Assembly: GCA_000438295.1 (NCBI GenBank)
Contig: FR901045.1
Location: forward strand, 1-41,116
DNA length: 41,116 bases
Direction: 5' to 3'
From: Clostridium sp. CAG:451
GTDB taxonomy: Bacteria > Bacillota_I > Bacilli_A > RF39 > UBA660
This document shows, one piece after another, positions 1 to 7,428 of the stretch; the first letter of the stretch is position 1; every line of letters starts with the position of its first letter. A program made the position numbers and the translations under genes. The notes below the pieces were generated by a model. The model worked only from the letters and a program-made list of their open reading frames with translations, was not told the origin of the DNA and ran no database searches.

Positions 1-85
1 TTTGAATAAATAAGTAAGTAAATAATATGTATTTAGAGAAATAAAGTAGGTCCGAAAAAAATGTAAATATAAAAAAAGAATCTAA

Positions 86-101
86 TGTTTCACGTGAAAC
101 A
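86..101. other. parS: parS site, centromere-like ParB/Spo0J binding palindrome
   Basis: A perfect 16-bp palindrome, TGTTTCACGTGAAACA, lies just upstream of the SRP RNA promoter. It is identical to the canonical Firmicute parS consensus bound by ParB/Spo0J, which loads SMC and segregates the origin region. Its position beside tadA, the SRP RNA and dnaX fits the usual clustering of parS sites around oriC. No parB gene is in this window, so the protein is inferred. No second exact copy was seen. Confidence 0.93.
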
Positions 102-161
102 AAAACGGTGGACATAATTTATCTAAGAAATAGTAAACAACAAAATTTCTATTAAAAAATC

Positions 162-190
162 TTGCAATAGTTTTAAATATAGTATACTAT
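162..190 (+). promoter_or_regulatory. SigA-type promoter of the SRP RNA
   Basis: The -35 is TTGCAA (162-167) and the -10 is TACTAT (185-190), with 17 bp between. The predicted start, near 196-197, coincides with the first paired base of the SRP RNA helix. An overlapping TATACT at 183-188 is an alternative -10 with a shorter spacer. Confidence 0.65.
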
Positions 191-195
191 TATGT

Positions 196-272
196 TGTGC
201 AATAAATAGTTATGGAACTAGGTCAGGATGGAAACATAGCAGCCTTAACATTTCCTATTTATGTGCACTTTT
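196..272 (+). ncRNA. ffs: Small bacterial signal recognition particle RNA (4.5S-like)
   Basis: The conserved SRP domain IV hairpin is visible: GGTCAGGATGGAAACATAGC, with the symmetric and asymmetric loops that bind Ffh, followed by AGCC. The outer helix pairs GTGCA-ATAAATAG (197-209) with CTATTTAT-GTGCAC (255-268), leaving a small bulge. This makes a short hairpin of about 75 nt, with no sign of an Alu domain. A T-rich tail (269-277) can serve as terminator. The gene lies between parS and tadA, as in B. subtilis, where scr sits between tadA and dnaX. The RNA scaffolds Ffh and FtsY for co-translational membrane targeting. The exact 5' and 3' ends are inferred from pairing. Confidence 0.92.
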
Positions 273-298
273 ATTTTGATTAAAAATGGGTGATAAAA

Positions 299-742
299 AT
301 GCACGAAAAATTTATGACAGAAGCAATTAAAGAAGCTAACAAATCATTAGAAATAAATGAAGTACCAGTAGGTGCGGTAATTGTTAAAAATGGAAAAATT
401 ATATCAAGGGGACATAATATTAAAGAAAAAAAACAATCATCACTTGCTCATGCAGAAATAATTGCTATTGAAAAAGCTACAAGAAAAGTTAAAAATTGGA
501 GATTGATTGATTGTGATATATATGTAACATTGGAACCATGTCCAATGTGTACTAGTGCTATTAAACAAAGCAGAATAAAAAAAATTTATTATGGAGCTGA
601 GTCAACAGACAATAATAATCATAAAATTTTTCAAGATATTTGTAATAGCTCTGATAACAATGATAAAATAAATTACTACCATAATATAATGCAATTAGAA
701 TGCAGCGAATTGCTTAGAAAATTTTTTGCTAGTAAAAGATAA
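299..742 (+). CDS. tadA: tRNA-specific adenosine(34) deaminase TadA
   Basis: TadA deaminates adenosine 34 to inosine in the tRNA-Arg(ACG) anticodon. The 147-residue protein has the zinc-dependent cytidine/adenosine deaminase signature: H51-A-E53 (E53 the proton shuttle) and P80-C81-x-x-C84, with H51, C81 and C84 as expected zinc ligands. The N-terminal block EVPVGAVIVKNGKIISRGHN is typical. The ATG at 299 is preferred over the in-frame GTG at 290, because that GTG is part of the ribosome binding site GGGTGAT. The gene follows the SRP RNA and precedes dnaX, as in B. subtilis. The C-terminal 40 residues are less conserved and Asn/Lys-rich. Assignment is firm; no oddities in the active site. Confidence 0.95.
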   Translation: MHEKFMTEAIKEANKSLEINEVPVGAVIVKNGKIISRGHNIKEKKQSSLAHAEIIAIEKATRKVKNWRLIDCDIYVTLEPCPMCTSAIKQSRIKKIYYGAESTDNNNHKIFQDICNSSDNNDKINYYHNIMQLECSELLRKFFASKR

Positions 743-866
743 AACAGATGTTCTATAAAAATTATGAAGAAATATATTTTACAATATTTTGTTAAATTTT
801 ATTTAGTTAAAGTTAAAGACTTTTTACTGAAAATTTGGTACAATATATCTGATTGGAAGTGAAAGT

Positions 867-2507
867 ATGTATCAAGCTTTATATAGAAAATATAGACCTA
901 AAAAATTTGAAAATGTTGTAAGTCAAACTACTATAATTCAAACTCTTGAAAATAGTATTAAAACATCTCATATCGGACATGCTTATCTATTTTCAGGTCC
1001 AAGGGGAACTGGGAAAACTACTGCAGCTAAAATATTTGCTAGAGCTGTTAACTGTCTTAATTATAAAGATGATCTTTGTAATGAGTGTAAAAATTGTATA
1101 TATTCAGGTCAAAAGGAATGTATGGATATTATTGAAATTGATGCAGCTTCCAATAATGGTGTAGATGAAATAAGAGAATTAAGAAATAAGGTGAAAATTT
1201 TACCTTCAGAGCTGAAATATAAAGTTTATATAATAGACGAAGTACACATGCTTTCAATTGGAGCCTTTAATGCCTTGTTAAAAACTTTAGAAGAACCACC
1301 AGAGCATGTTATATTTATTTTAGCAACTACCGATCCACAGAAAATTCCAAATACAATTATTTCTCGCTGTCAAACATTTCAATTTAAAAAAATAAGTCCA
1401 AATGATATCAAACAAATGTTGGAAAAAATTGCTTTAAATGAAAAAATAGAAATAGAAGATGATGTATTAACTTCTATTGCATCTGCCTCTGATGGTGGGT
1501 TAAGAGATGCCATAGGTTTACTTGATAAATTAAGTAGTTACAAATTGGGAAAAATTACCTATAATGACTTTTTAACTATGAATGGTCAAATCATAGAAAA
1601 TGAGTTATTAGAATTTGAAAACTCCATTCTAGCTTATAAAACTGATGTTATGTTAGAAAAAATAGAAAATTATTATAACGACGGTAAAGATTTAGTTCAA
1701 ATATTAAAACAACTTATATATCATTTAAAAGATATACTGATTAATTATTATATGAAAAATGAGAATCTTGAATATAGTGAGAAAGAAATTGTCGAGTTAG
1801 TCAGTCTTTTAAATGAAAAAATATCTGACATAAAGAAATCTGATGATATAAAAGTTTATGTAGAAATACTTTTATTACATTTTATAAATCAAAACAAAAC
1901 GGTGGAAAAAAATATTTCCCGGGAAATAATTTCAGAGAAAAACTCTAAAATTATTGATACTGCATCTGATAGTGATAGTAAACCAACAAAAGAAATAACC
2001 CCTATTAATAATAGTGATAATAACGTAAACTATAAACATCTAAAAGAAACAATGCTAATTAGAGCAAAAAATACGCTGGCCGAGGCAACAAAAAACAACT
2101 TGAATATTGAGATAAATACATGGAAAAAGATAAACGATTATACGTTTGATGTTAATAATGGATATTTAGCATGTGAATTATTAGATGGGACACCGAGAGC
2201 GTCAAGTAACAAATCACTAATTATTAGTTATGAACACAGTTCAACATTGAAACGAATGTCAGATCATTTTCAAAAATTAACAACATTTTATAATGAGATA
2301 TCAAATTCTAATAAAAAAATATCATTTATAGAAGATTCAGATTGGGAAAATTTAAAAAAGGAATACATAATGTTGTTAAAGTCTGGTAAAAAAATGGAAA
2401 TAATTGATGAACCTACAGAAGAACCGAAAAAAGGTAAAACAGAAAGTAGCAATGAAAGTTTTCTTAGAGCCAAAGAGCTTTTTGGAGACTTAGTAGAAAT
2501 TAGATAA
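867..2507 (+). CDS. dnaX: DNA polymerase III subunits tau/gamma
   Basis: DnaX is the clamp-loader ATPase that opens and loads the DnaN sliding clamp and tethers polymerase to the helicase. The 546-residue protein starts MYQALYRKYRPKKFENVVSQ, the standard N-terminus. Walker A GPRGTGKTT is at about 44-52, four zinc-knuckle cysteines follow (C63, C71, C74, C77), then Walker B/DEVH at about 124-127 and the SRC arginine-finger motif near residue 170. After about residue 350 the sequence is polar, low-complexity linker plus the tau C-terminal part. The gene is preceded by a GGAAGTGAAAG ribosome binding site and followed closely by ybaB. It contains an embedded Noc-binding palindrome at 1914-1927, read there as I-S-R-E-I with a rare CGG arginine codon. 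Confidence 0.96.
   Translation: MYQALYRKYRPKKFENVVSQTTIIQTLENSIKTSHIGHAYLFSGPRGTGKTTAAKIFARAVNCLNYKDDLCNECKNCIYSGQKECMDIIEIDAASNNGVDEIRELRNKVKILPSELKYKVYIIDEVHMLSIGAFNALLKTLEEPPEHVIFILATTDPQKIPNTIISRCQTFQFKKISPNDIKQMLEKIALNEKIEIEDDVLTSIASASDGGLRDAIGLLDKLSSYKLGKITYNDFLTMNGQIIENELLEFENSILAYKTDVMLEKIENYYNDGKDLVQILKQLIYHLKDILINYYMKNENLEYSEKEIVELVSLLNEKISDIKKSDDIKVYVEILLLHFINQNKTVEKNISREIISEKNSKIIDTASDSDSKPTKEITPINNSDNNVNYKHLKETMLIRAKNTLAEATKNNLNIEINTWKKINDYTFDVNNGYLACELLDGTPRASSNKSLIISYEHSSTLKRMSDHFQKLTTFYNEISNSNKKISFIEDSDWENLKKEYIMLLKSGKKMEIIDEPTEEPKKGKTESSNESFLRAKELFGDLVEIR
1914..1927. other. Noc-binding site (NBS) inside dnaX
   Basis: The 14-bp palindrome ATTTCCCGGGAAAT is identical to the B. 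subtilis Noc-binding consensus. It lies in the dnaX coding region and forces a CGG arginine codon, rare in this AT-rich window, which suggests the DNA motif itself is selected. It is followed by AATTTCAGA, a 3' extension nearly shared with the second copy at 6822. Noc bound at such sites blocks septation over the nucleoid. No noc gene is visible here. Confidence 0.8.
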
Positions 2508-2526
2508 AGAAAGAGGATGATAATAT

Positions 2527-2826
2527 ATGAATATACAAGCTGTGATGAAACAAGCTCAAAAAATGCAAAAAGAATTACTAAGTAAGCAAGCAGAGATAGA
2601 AAAGATGGAATTTGAAAGTAATCAAGGTTTTGTTACTGTTAAAATGAATGGTAAAAAGGAAGTAACAGATGTTAAAATTAATTTAGATGCAGATTTTACC
2701 TTAGAAGATATTGAAGTGTTAGAGGATATGCTAATGATAGCAATAAATAATACTTGCAAAAAAATAGATAAAACAACTCAAGATAAAATGGGACCTCTTG
2801 CTAATGGTATACCAGGATTTATGTAG
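2527..2826 (+). CDS. ybaB: Nucleoid-associated protein, YbaB/EbfC family
   Basis: A 99-residue protein with the YbaB/EbfC layout: an N-terminal amphipathic helix rich in Gln and Lys (MNIQAVMKQAQKMQKELLSK), a central beta sheet (GFVTVKMNGKKEVTDVKIN) and a C-terminal helix ending in the typical MGPLANGIPGFM (compare the family G-L-G-x-P-G-x). Members are DNA-binding dimers of poorly defined function. The place between dnaX and recR is one of the most conserved gene neighbourhoods in bacteria. The stop is 8 bases before recR, indicating co-transcription. Confidence 0.95.
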   Translation: MNIQAVMKQAQKMQKELLSKQAEIEKMEFESNQGFVTVKMNGKKEVTDVKINLDADFTLEDIEVLEDMLMIAINNTCKKIDKTTQDKMGPLANGIPGFM

Positions 2827-2834
2827 AGGATAAA

Positions 2835-3431
2835 ATGTATCCAGAAAGCATAAAAAATTTAGTAGATAGTTTTAAAAGTTTTCCCGGGATTGGTGAAAAA
2901 ACAGCAGAAAGAATGGCTTTCAATCTACTTGATTTTGATGAAGAAAGAATAGATTTAATTCAGGAAAGTATAAAAGATGCTAGATTAAATATCCATAAAT
3001 GTCCAGTTTGTCAAACGCTTACGGATAAAGAATTGTGTCAAGTATGTTCTGATGATACAAGAAATAAAGATGTACTTTGTATTGTTGAAGACTCAAAAAT
3101 AGTTTTCTTGTTTGAAAAAATGGGGATGTATAAGGGAAAATATCATGTTTTGAATGGATTAATATCTCCACTTGACGATGTAAATCCAGAAGATATAGGG
3201 ATTGATAAATTACTGGATCATTTAAATAAGAATGATTATAAAGAGATAATTTTAGCCTTTAAACCAAATGTAGAAGGGGAAATAACATCTTTGTACATAA
3301 AAAAAATATTGGAAAATACTGGAATAAAAATTACAAGGTTAGCAAGTGGAGTACCTATTGGTGCAGATATGGAATATATAGATAGTTTAACATTATCTAA
3401 AGCTTTAGAAGATAGAAAAGAAATTGCATAA
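2835..3431 (+). CDS. recR: Recombination mediator protein RecR
   Basis: RecR works with RecO (and RecF) to load RecA at gaps. The 198-residue protein has an N-terminal helix-hairpin-helix (FPGIGEKTAERMAFNLL, about 16-32), a four-cysteine zinc finger (C56, C59, C68, C71), and a Toprim domain starting near residue 80 (LCIVEDSKIV). The C-terminal ends in the family-typical GADMEYIDSLTLSKALEDRK. The length is normal. It is packed 8 bases after ybaB and followed by bofA, as in B. subtilis. A CCCGGG at 2883 encodes the F-P-G of the hairpin and only partly resembles a Noc site. Confidence 0.96.
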   Translation: MYPESIKNLVDSFKSFPGIGEKTAERMAFNLLDFDEERIDLIQESIKDARLNIHKCPVCQTLTDKELCQVCSDDTRNKDVLCIVEDSKIVFLFEKMGMYKGKYHVLNGLISPLDDVNPEDIGIDKLLDHLNKNDYKEIILAFKPNVEGEITSLYIKKILENTGIKITRLASGVPIGADMEYIDSLTLSKALEDRKEIA

Positions 3432-3468
3432 AACGAAAAGAATATCATAATTATTATTAGGTGAAAAT

Positions 3469-3654
3469 ATGAAATTAATAATTAAGATAATTAAAAGAAT
3501 TATATTGAGTGTTATTATATTATATGGCTATAATTTAATAGCATCTAGATTTAATTTAATAATACCAATAAATATTATGACAGTAGGATCAATTAGTGTA
3601 TTAGGATTTCCAATTCTTTTTGTTTTTGTTTTATTAAAAGTAATATTGTTTTAA
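3469..3654 (+). CDS. bofA: BofA-like pro-sigma-K processing inhibitor
   Basis: A 61-residue membrane protein with two hydrophobic stretches (about 4-23 and 34-60). The segment NLIIPINIMTVGSISVLGFP matches the BofA family core (H-I-P-I-N-x-x-T-x-x-x-x-G-x-L-G-x-P-G). In B. subtilis BofA sits in the outer forespore membrane, binds SpoIVFA and holds the SpoIVFB protease inactive until the forespore signals. Its position right after recR matches B. subtilis. It is shorter than B. subtilis BofA (87 aa) and lacks the final P-G glycine. Family assignment rests on the motif plus synteny. No spoIVFA or spoIVFB is in the window. Confidence 0.8.
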   Translation: MKLIIKIIKRIILSVIILYGYNLIASRFNLIIPINIMTVGSISVLGFPILFVFVLLKVILF

Positions 3655-3667
3655 GGGAGTGTTATTA

Positions 3668-4552
3668 ATGTTGGAACAATTGAGAGAAAATCAACGATTA
3701 TTTTATGAACAAGCTATTGTTCCTCTTAATTCTGGAAGAATTAATCATGCTTATTTGATAGAAACAAATAACAATGAAGATGAATTAGTAGATACTTACT
3801 TAAATGAATTTTATAAACAATTACTTATTTGTGGACTTAATGAATCGAATGAAGTTGGTATTTCAAAAGAAAAGCTGATTAATCTTCTAGAAAATAAAAG
3901 CTATCCTGATTTATTAGAAATCAAACCTGAAAATAATGTTATTAAAAAAGAGCAATTATTGGAAATGATGGAAAAATTTTCCAATAAATCTGTCTATGGT
4001 ACATATCAAATATATGTTATTCACCATGCAGAAATGTTAAATCTTAGTTCGGCTAATACTATTTTAAAATTTTTAGAAGAACCTGAAAACAATATAATTG
4101 CAGTTCTTTTATCTACACATAGATATAAAGTATTACCTACTATTTTATCTAGATGTACAGTAATGACTCTTAAACAAGAAAAAAGTAATATGATAGATGT
4201 TAATGATAACCAGATTCTTATTAAACTATTAAATAATTTATTGATTGATACAGAGCCATTAATAATATTATTTAATGACTATTATGAAAGTTTATTTCAA
4301 ACAAAAGAACTATCTTTGGATACTTTGAAAAAAATTTCCAAAATTTTACAATATTATATACAGACTAATGACTTAAGTAGCCTAAGTATAAAGTCAAGTG
4401 ATATCAATTTAAATAAGTTTCAACTATTAGAAATAGTAAGTATAATTGATGAATTTTCTGTAAAGCTTCAGTATAATGTTAATATTAAATTATGGTTAGA
4501 TTCACTTCTGATCAAATTAACGGAGGTAAAAAATGAAATTTTTAACTATTAG
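3668..4552 (+). CDS. holB: DNA polymerase III subunit delta'
   Basis: This is the clamp-loader delta-prime subunit, partner of DnaX and delta. The start is ATG 3668, 6 bases after the AAGGGAGTG ribosome binding site; the upstream GTG at 3659 is part of that site. Family features in the 294-residue protein: GRINHAYLIE near the N-terminus, then IYVIHHAEMLNLSSANTILKFLEEP and the ILSRC motif (SRC finger). The Walker A loop is gone: the position reads ETNNNEDELVD instead of G-x-x-G-x-G-K, and the zinc cysteines are missing, so this is a non-ATPase subunit. It overlaps ricT by 20 bases. The neighbourhood holB-ricT is conserved in Bacilli. Confidence 0.9.
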   Translation: MLEQLRENQRLFYEQAIVPLNSGRINHAYLIETNNNEDELVDTYLNEFYKQLLICGLNESNEVGISKEKLINLLENKSYPDLLEIKPENNVIKKEQLLEMMEKFSNKSVYGTYQIYVIHHAEMLNLSSANTILKFLEEPENNIIAVLLSTHRYKVLPTILSRCTVMTLKQEKSNMIDVNDNQILIKLLNNLLIDTEPLIILFNDYYESLFQTKELSLDTLKKISKILQYYIQTNDLSSLSIKSSDINLNKFQLLEIVSIIDEFSVKLQYNVNIKLWLDSLLIKLTEVKNEIFNY

Positions 4553-5324
4553 ATTTATTAATTCTTATTTGAAAAGAGAATTAGATATTATAAAATTAAA
4601 GACAAAAGAATCATTAAAAAAGGGAACGAAAATAATAGTTGAAAAAAATGGAGATTTAAAATTAGCTGAAATTTATTCAATTAATGAAATTTCCAATATA
4701 TCTGACATTCCACAAAATGTGTGTAATTTTATTAGAACAGCAACGAAAAGAGATTTACAGCAACAAGAAAAAAATGAAAAAGAAAGTGAAGAAGTTTATA
4801 GTTATGCACAAAAAAAGGCTAATGAATTAAATTTAGATATGCATTTTGTAGATTCATTTTATACTTTTGATAGAAAACAACTATTTATTAGTTATGTAGC
4901 AGACACTAGAGTTGACTTTAGAGAATTAACTAAAATTTTAGCTCAAAAATATAGAACAAGAATAGAACTACGACAAATAGGTGTTCGTGATAAAGCTCAA
5001 AAAATAGGTGGCATAGGACCATGTGGATTATTTTTATGTTGTAATACCTTTCTAACAGATTTTGTCAGTGTATCAATAGGAATGGCAAAAAATCAATTTT
5101 TAGCTCTAAATCCTACTAAGATAAATGGTGTTTGTGGTAGACTTTTATGTTGTTTGAAATATGAAGATGAGGCATACACCAGCCTCAAAGAAAAATTTCC
5201 AGAAGTTGGAAATATAATTAATAATGGTAAAGTTGAGGGTAAAGTAGTAGAAATTAATATTCTATCTGGGACTTATAAAATAGAAACTAAAAGTAAAGAA
5301 ATAGTGGAACTTAAAAATGACTAA
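4533..5324 (+). CDS. ricT: PSP1-domain regulator RicT (YaaT)
   Basis: A 263-residue PSP1/YaaT protein. In B. subtilis RicT forms an Fe-S complex with RicA and RicF that helps RNase Y mature mRNAs and affects sporulation, competence and biofilm. Six cysteines lie in the conserved blocks GGIGPCGLFLCC (C164, C169, C170) and GVCGRLLCCLKYE (C201, C206, C207), corresponding to the cluster-binding cysteines of the family. The ATG at 4533 follows a good GGAGGTAAAAA site and overlaps holB by 20 bases, suggesting translational coupling. Its end overlaps the next gene by 8 bases. No ricA or ricF is seen here. Confidence 0.92.
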   Translation: MKFLTIRFINSYLKRELDIIKLKTKESLKKGTKIIVEKNGDLKLAEIYSINEISNISDIPQNVCNFIRTATKRDLQQQEKNEKESEEVYSYAQKKANELNLDMHFVDSFYTFDRKQLFISYVADTRVDFRELTKILAQKYRTRIELRQIGVRDKAQKIGGIGPCGLFLCCNTFLTDFVSVSIGMAKNQFLALNPTKINGVCGRLLCCLKYEDEAYTSLKEKFPEVGNIINNGKVEGKVVEINILSGTYKIETKSKEIVELKND

Positions 5325-5997
5325 TAAAGAATATATAGAACATAATGGAAAGAAAATTAGTTATAGTCAACTTACTAATTCTTTTTTAATAACAAGTGAT
5401 AGTGTTTTGCTATCAAATTTTATTGATATAAGACAAAAAGATAAAATAATTGTTGATATAGGAACGGGACAAGGATTGATTCCCTTACTACTAAGTACAA
5501 GAACAAATACAAAAATATATGGAATAGAAATACAATGTGAATTAGCAACAGTTGCTATAAATAACATAAATGAAAATAGTTTGGCAAATCAAATTGAGAT
5601 AATTAATGACAAAGTACAAAATTATAAAAAACATTTTACACCACATAGTATAGATATTGTAATTTCTAATCCTCCATATTTTAAAATGAATAATAACTCC
5701 AAAACTAATGATTCATTAACAAAAACTATATCTCGTCACGAACTAAAATTAACATTTGAAGAGTTAGCATATTGTAGTAGTCAATTATTGAAACAAAAAG
5801 GGCATTTCTATTTTATTCATAGAACAGACAGATTAATAGAGATACTAGAAACATTAAGAGAATTTAAATTAGAGCCAAAAAGAATAAGATTTATACATTC
5901 AGACAATAATAATTCTTCATTATTTCTTTTAGATTCGGTATATTATGGAAGAGAAGGTTTAAAAGTAGAAACACCAATTTTTTTAGAAAGAGAGTAA
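5317..5997 (+). CDS. TrmN6-like tRNA(Val) (adenine-N6) methyltransferase (YabB family)
   Basis: A 226-residue class I SAM-dependent methyltransferase. Motif I DIGTGQGLIPLLL is at about 48-60, an acidic ribose-binding residue follows in GIEIQ, and the catalytic N-P-P-Y motif (ISNPPYFK) is near 120; NPPY marks exocyclic adenine-N6 or glutamine methylation. The YabB/TrmN6 family methylates A37 of tRNA-Val1 in E. coli. Placement between ricT and rsmI matches B. subtilis yabB. It overlaps the ricT stop by 8 bases and is 5 bases from rsmI. The family is clear, the exact substrate is inferred. Confidence 0.88.
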   Translation: MTNKEYIEHNGKKISYSQLTNSFLITSDSVLLSNFIDIRQKDKIIVDIGTGQGLIPLLLSTRTNTKIYGIEIQCELATVAINNINENSLANQIEIINDKVQNYKKHFTPHSIDIVISNPPYFKMNNNSKTNDSLTKTISRHELKLTFEELAYCSSQLLKQKGHFYFIHRTDRLIEILETLREFKLEPKRIRFIHSDNNNSSLFLLDSVYYGREGLKVETPIFLERE

Positions 5998-6002
5998 AAA
6001 AT

Positions 6003-6818
6003 ATGAAAAATAGTAATCTATACTTAATTCCAACACCGATTGGAAATTATGATGATATAACAATAAGAGCTTTAAAGACTTTAGAATTAGTTGACATTAT
6101 TCTATGCGAAGACACAAGAGAAACTGGCAAATTATTGGCTAACTACAATATAAAAAAAAGACTAATAAGTTGTCATGATCATAATGAAGATAAAATGTGT
6201 GATAAAATTATAGAACTTTTAAAAAATGATAATAATCTAGGTTTAGTAACAGATCAAGGAACTCCGATTATTAGTGATCCTGGTTATAAAGTAGTTGAAT
6301 ATGTGACAAAAAAAGGTTATAATGTTATAAGTTTACCAGGTCCTACTGCATTTGTGCCTGCTTTAACCTTGTCCACACTATCACCACAGCCATTTCTTTT
6401 TTATGGGTTTTTAAATGCAAAAGACACTAAGCAGAAAAGAGAATTGGACAACTTAAAGAATTATCCTTTTACAATTATTTTTTATGAATCTCCTAAGCGA
6501 CTTGAAGAAACACTAAAAAACATGCTTGAAATATTTGGAAATAGAAAAATTGCTATTGTTAGGGAATTGAGCAAAAAGTATGAAGAAACAATAAGAGGTA
6601 ATATAAAAGAAATATTAGTTAATTATAAAGAATTAAAAGGAGAAATTGTTTTGGTAGTAGAAGGTGTAAAACAGAACTTTCAGGATTTATCTATAAATCA
6701 GCATGTAGACTTATATATCCAAGATAATTTAAGTTTAAATGATGCTATGAAAAAAGTAGCAAAAGAACGAGGAATACCCAAATCAATCGTATATAAAGAA
6801 TATCATCAAAATAAGTAA
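6003..6818 (+). CDS. rsmI: 16S rRNA (cytidine(1402)-2'-O)-methyltransferase RsmI
   Basis: RsmI 2'-O-methylates C1402 in the decoding centre of 16S rRNA. The 271-residue protein shows the tetrapyrrole-methylase fold signatures: LIPTPIGNYDDITIRAL (8-24), ILCEDTRETGKLL, GLVTDQGTPIISDPGY and LPGPTAFVPAL, followed by FYESPKRLEETL and the basic C-terminal tail DAMKKVAKERGIPKSIVYKEYH. Length is normal. It follows yabB directly as in B. subtilis (yabC). The stop codon is followed immediately by a Noc-binding palindrome. Confidence 0.95.
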   Translation: MKNSNLYLIPTPIGNYDDITIRALKTLELVDIILCEDTRETGKLLANYNIKKRLISCHDHNEDKMCDKIIELLKNDNNLGLVTDQGTPIISDPGYKVVEYVTKKGYNVISLPGPTAFVPALTLSTLSPQPFLFYGFLNAKDTKQKRELDNLKNYPFTIIFYESPKRLEETLKNMLEIFGNRKIAIVRELSKKYEETIRGNIKEILVNYKELKGEIVLVVEGVKQNFQDLSINQHVDLYIQDNLSLNDAMKKVAKERGIPKSIVYKEYHQNK

Positions 6819-6838
6819 ATTATTTCCCGGGAAATAAT
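6819..6838. other. Noc-binding site (NBS) between rsmI and pth
   Basis: A perfect 20-bp palindrome, ATTATTTCCCGGGAAATAAT, contains the exact 14-bp Noc-binding consensus at 6822-6835. It fills most of the 37-bp gap between rsmI and pth, just before the pth ribosome binding site. The core and 3' flank (GGGAAATAATTT then AGA) match the copy in dnaX. As a GC-centred palindrome without a T-run it is not a plausible terminator. Confidence 0.82.
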
Positions 6839-6855
6839 TTTAGAAGGAGTAGCTA

Positions 6856-7422
6856 ATGAAATTAATAGTAGGATTAGGGAATTATGGAAAAGAATATGAT
6901 AACACTAGACATAATATAGGTTTTCGTTTCCTAGATGCTTATTTATCAGTAACAAATGTTGTTTGGAAGAATAAATTTAAAGGATTATATTGTGAAAAGA
7001 CTATAAATAATGAAAAAGTAATTTTTCTAAAACCTCAAACCTATATGAATCTTTCTGGTGAATCAGTTATTCTTTTTGTAAATTATTTTAAAATAAAGAT
7101 AGAAGATATACTAGTAATAAGTGACGATTTAGCTTTACCTATTGGTACTTATCGCTTACGTTCTCAAGGAAGTGCAGGAGGACATAATGGCTTAAAAAAT
7201 ATAGAAGAATGTTTAAAAAGTAATAAGTATAATAGATTAAGAATTGGAATTAACTCAGAAATAAGAAATACAATGGATCAGGTTTCCTTTGTCCTTTCTA
7301 AGTTTACTAATGATGAAGAAAAAAGATTAATAGAATTAGAACCAATAGTTAATAATATAATTAATGATTATGCAAATAAAAACTTTGATTTAGTAATGAG
7401 TAAGTATAATCACAGAAAGTAG
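6856..7422 (+). CDS. pth: Peptidyl-tRNA hydrolase
   Basis: Pth releases peptides from prematurely dissociated peptidyl-tRNA; it is spoVC in B. subtilis. The 188-residue protein has the catalytic histidine in TRHNIGF (H19), an asparagine in YMNLSG, the key aspartate in ISDDLALPIG (about D90), and the GSAGGHNGLKNI block. The usual N-terminal GLGNPG reads GLGNYG, a small departure from consensus. It has an AGAAGGAGT ribosome binding site right after the Noc palindrome. mfd starts 6 bases downstream, as expected for the pth-mfd pair. Confidence 0.95.
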   Translation: MKLIVGLGNYGKEYDNTRHNIGFRFLDAYLSVTNVVWKNKFKGLYCEKTINNEKVIFLKPQTYMNLSGESVILFVNYFKIKIEDILVISDDLALPIGTYRLRSQGSAGGHNGLKNIEECLKSNKYNRLRIGINSEIRNTMDQVSFVLSKFTNDEEKRLIELEPIVNNIINDYANKNFDLVMSKYNHRK

Positions 7423-7428
7423 GAAGTT

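Noticed and set aside
2878..2891. A third possible Noc site around CCCGGG in recR
   Set aside because: Only the CCCGGG core and part of one arm match (about 10 of 14); the bases encode the conserved F-P-G of the RecR hairpin, which explains them.
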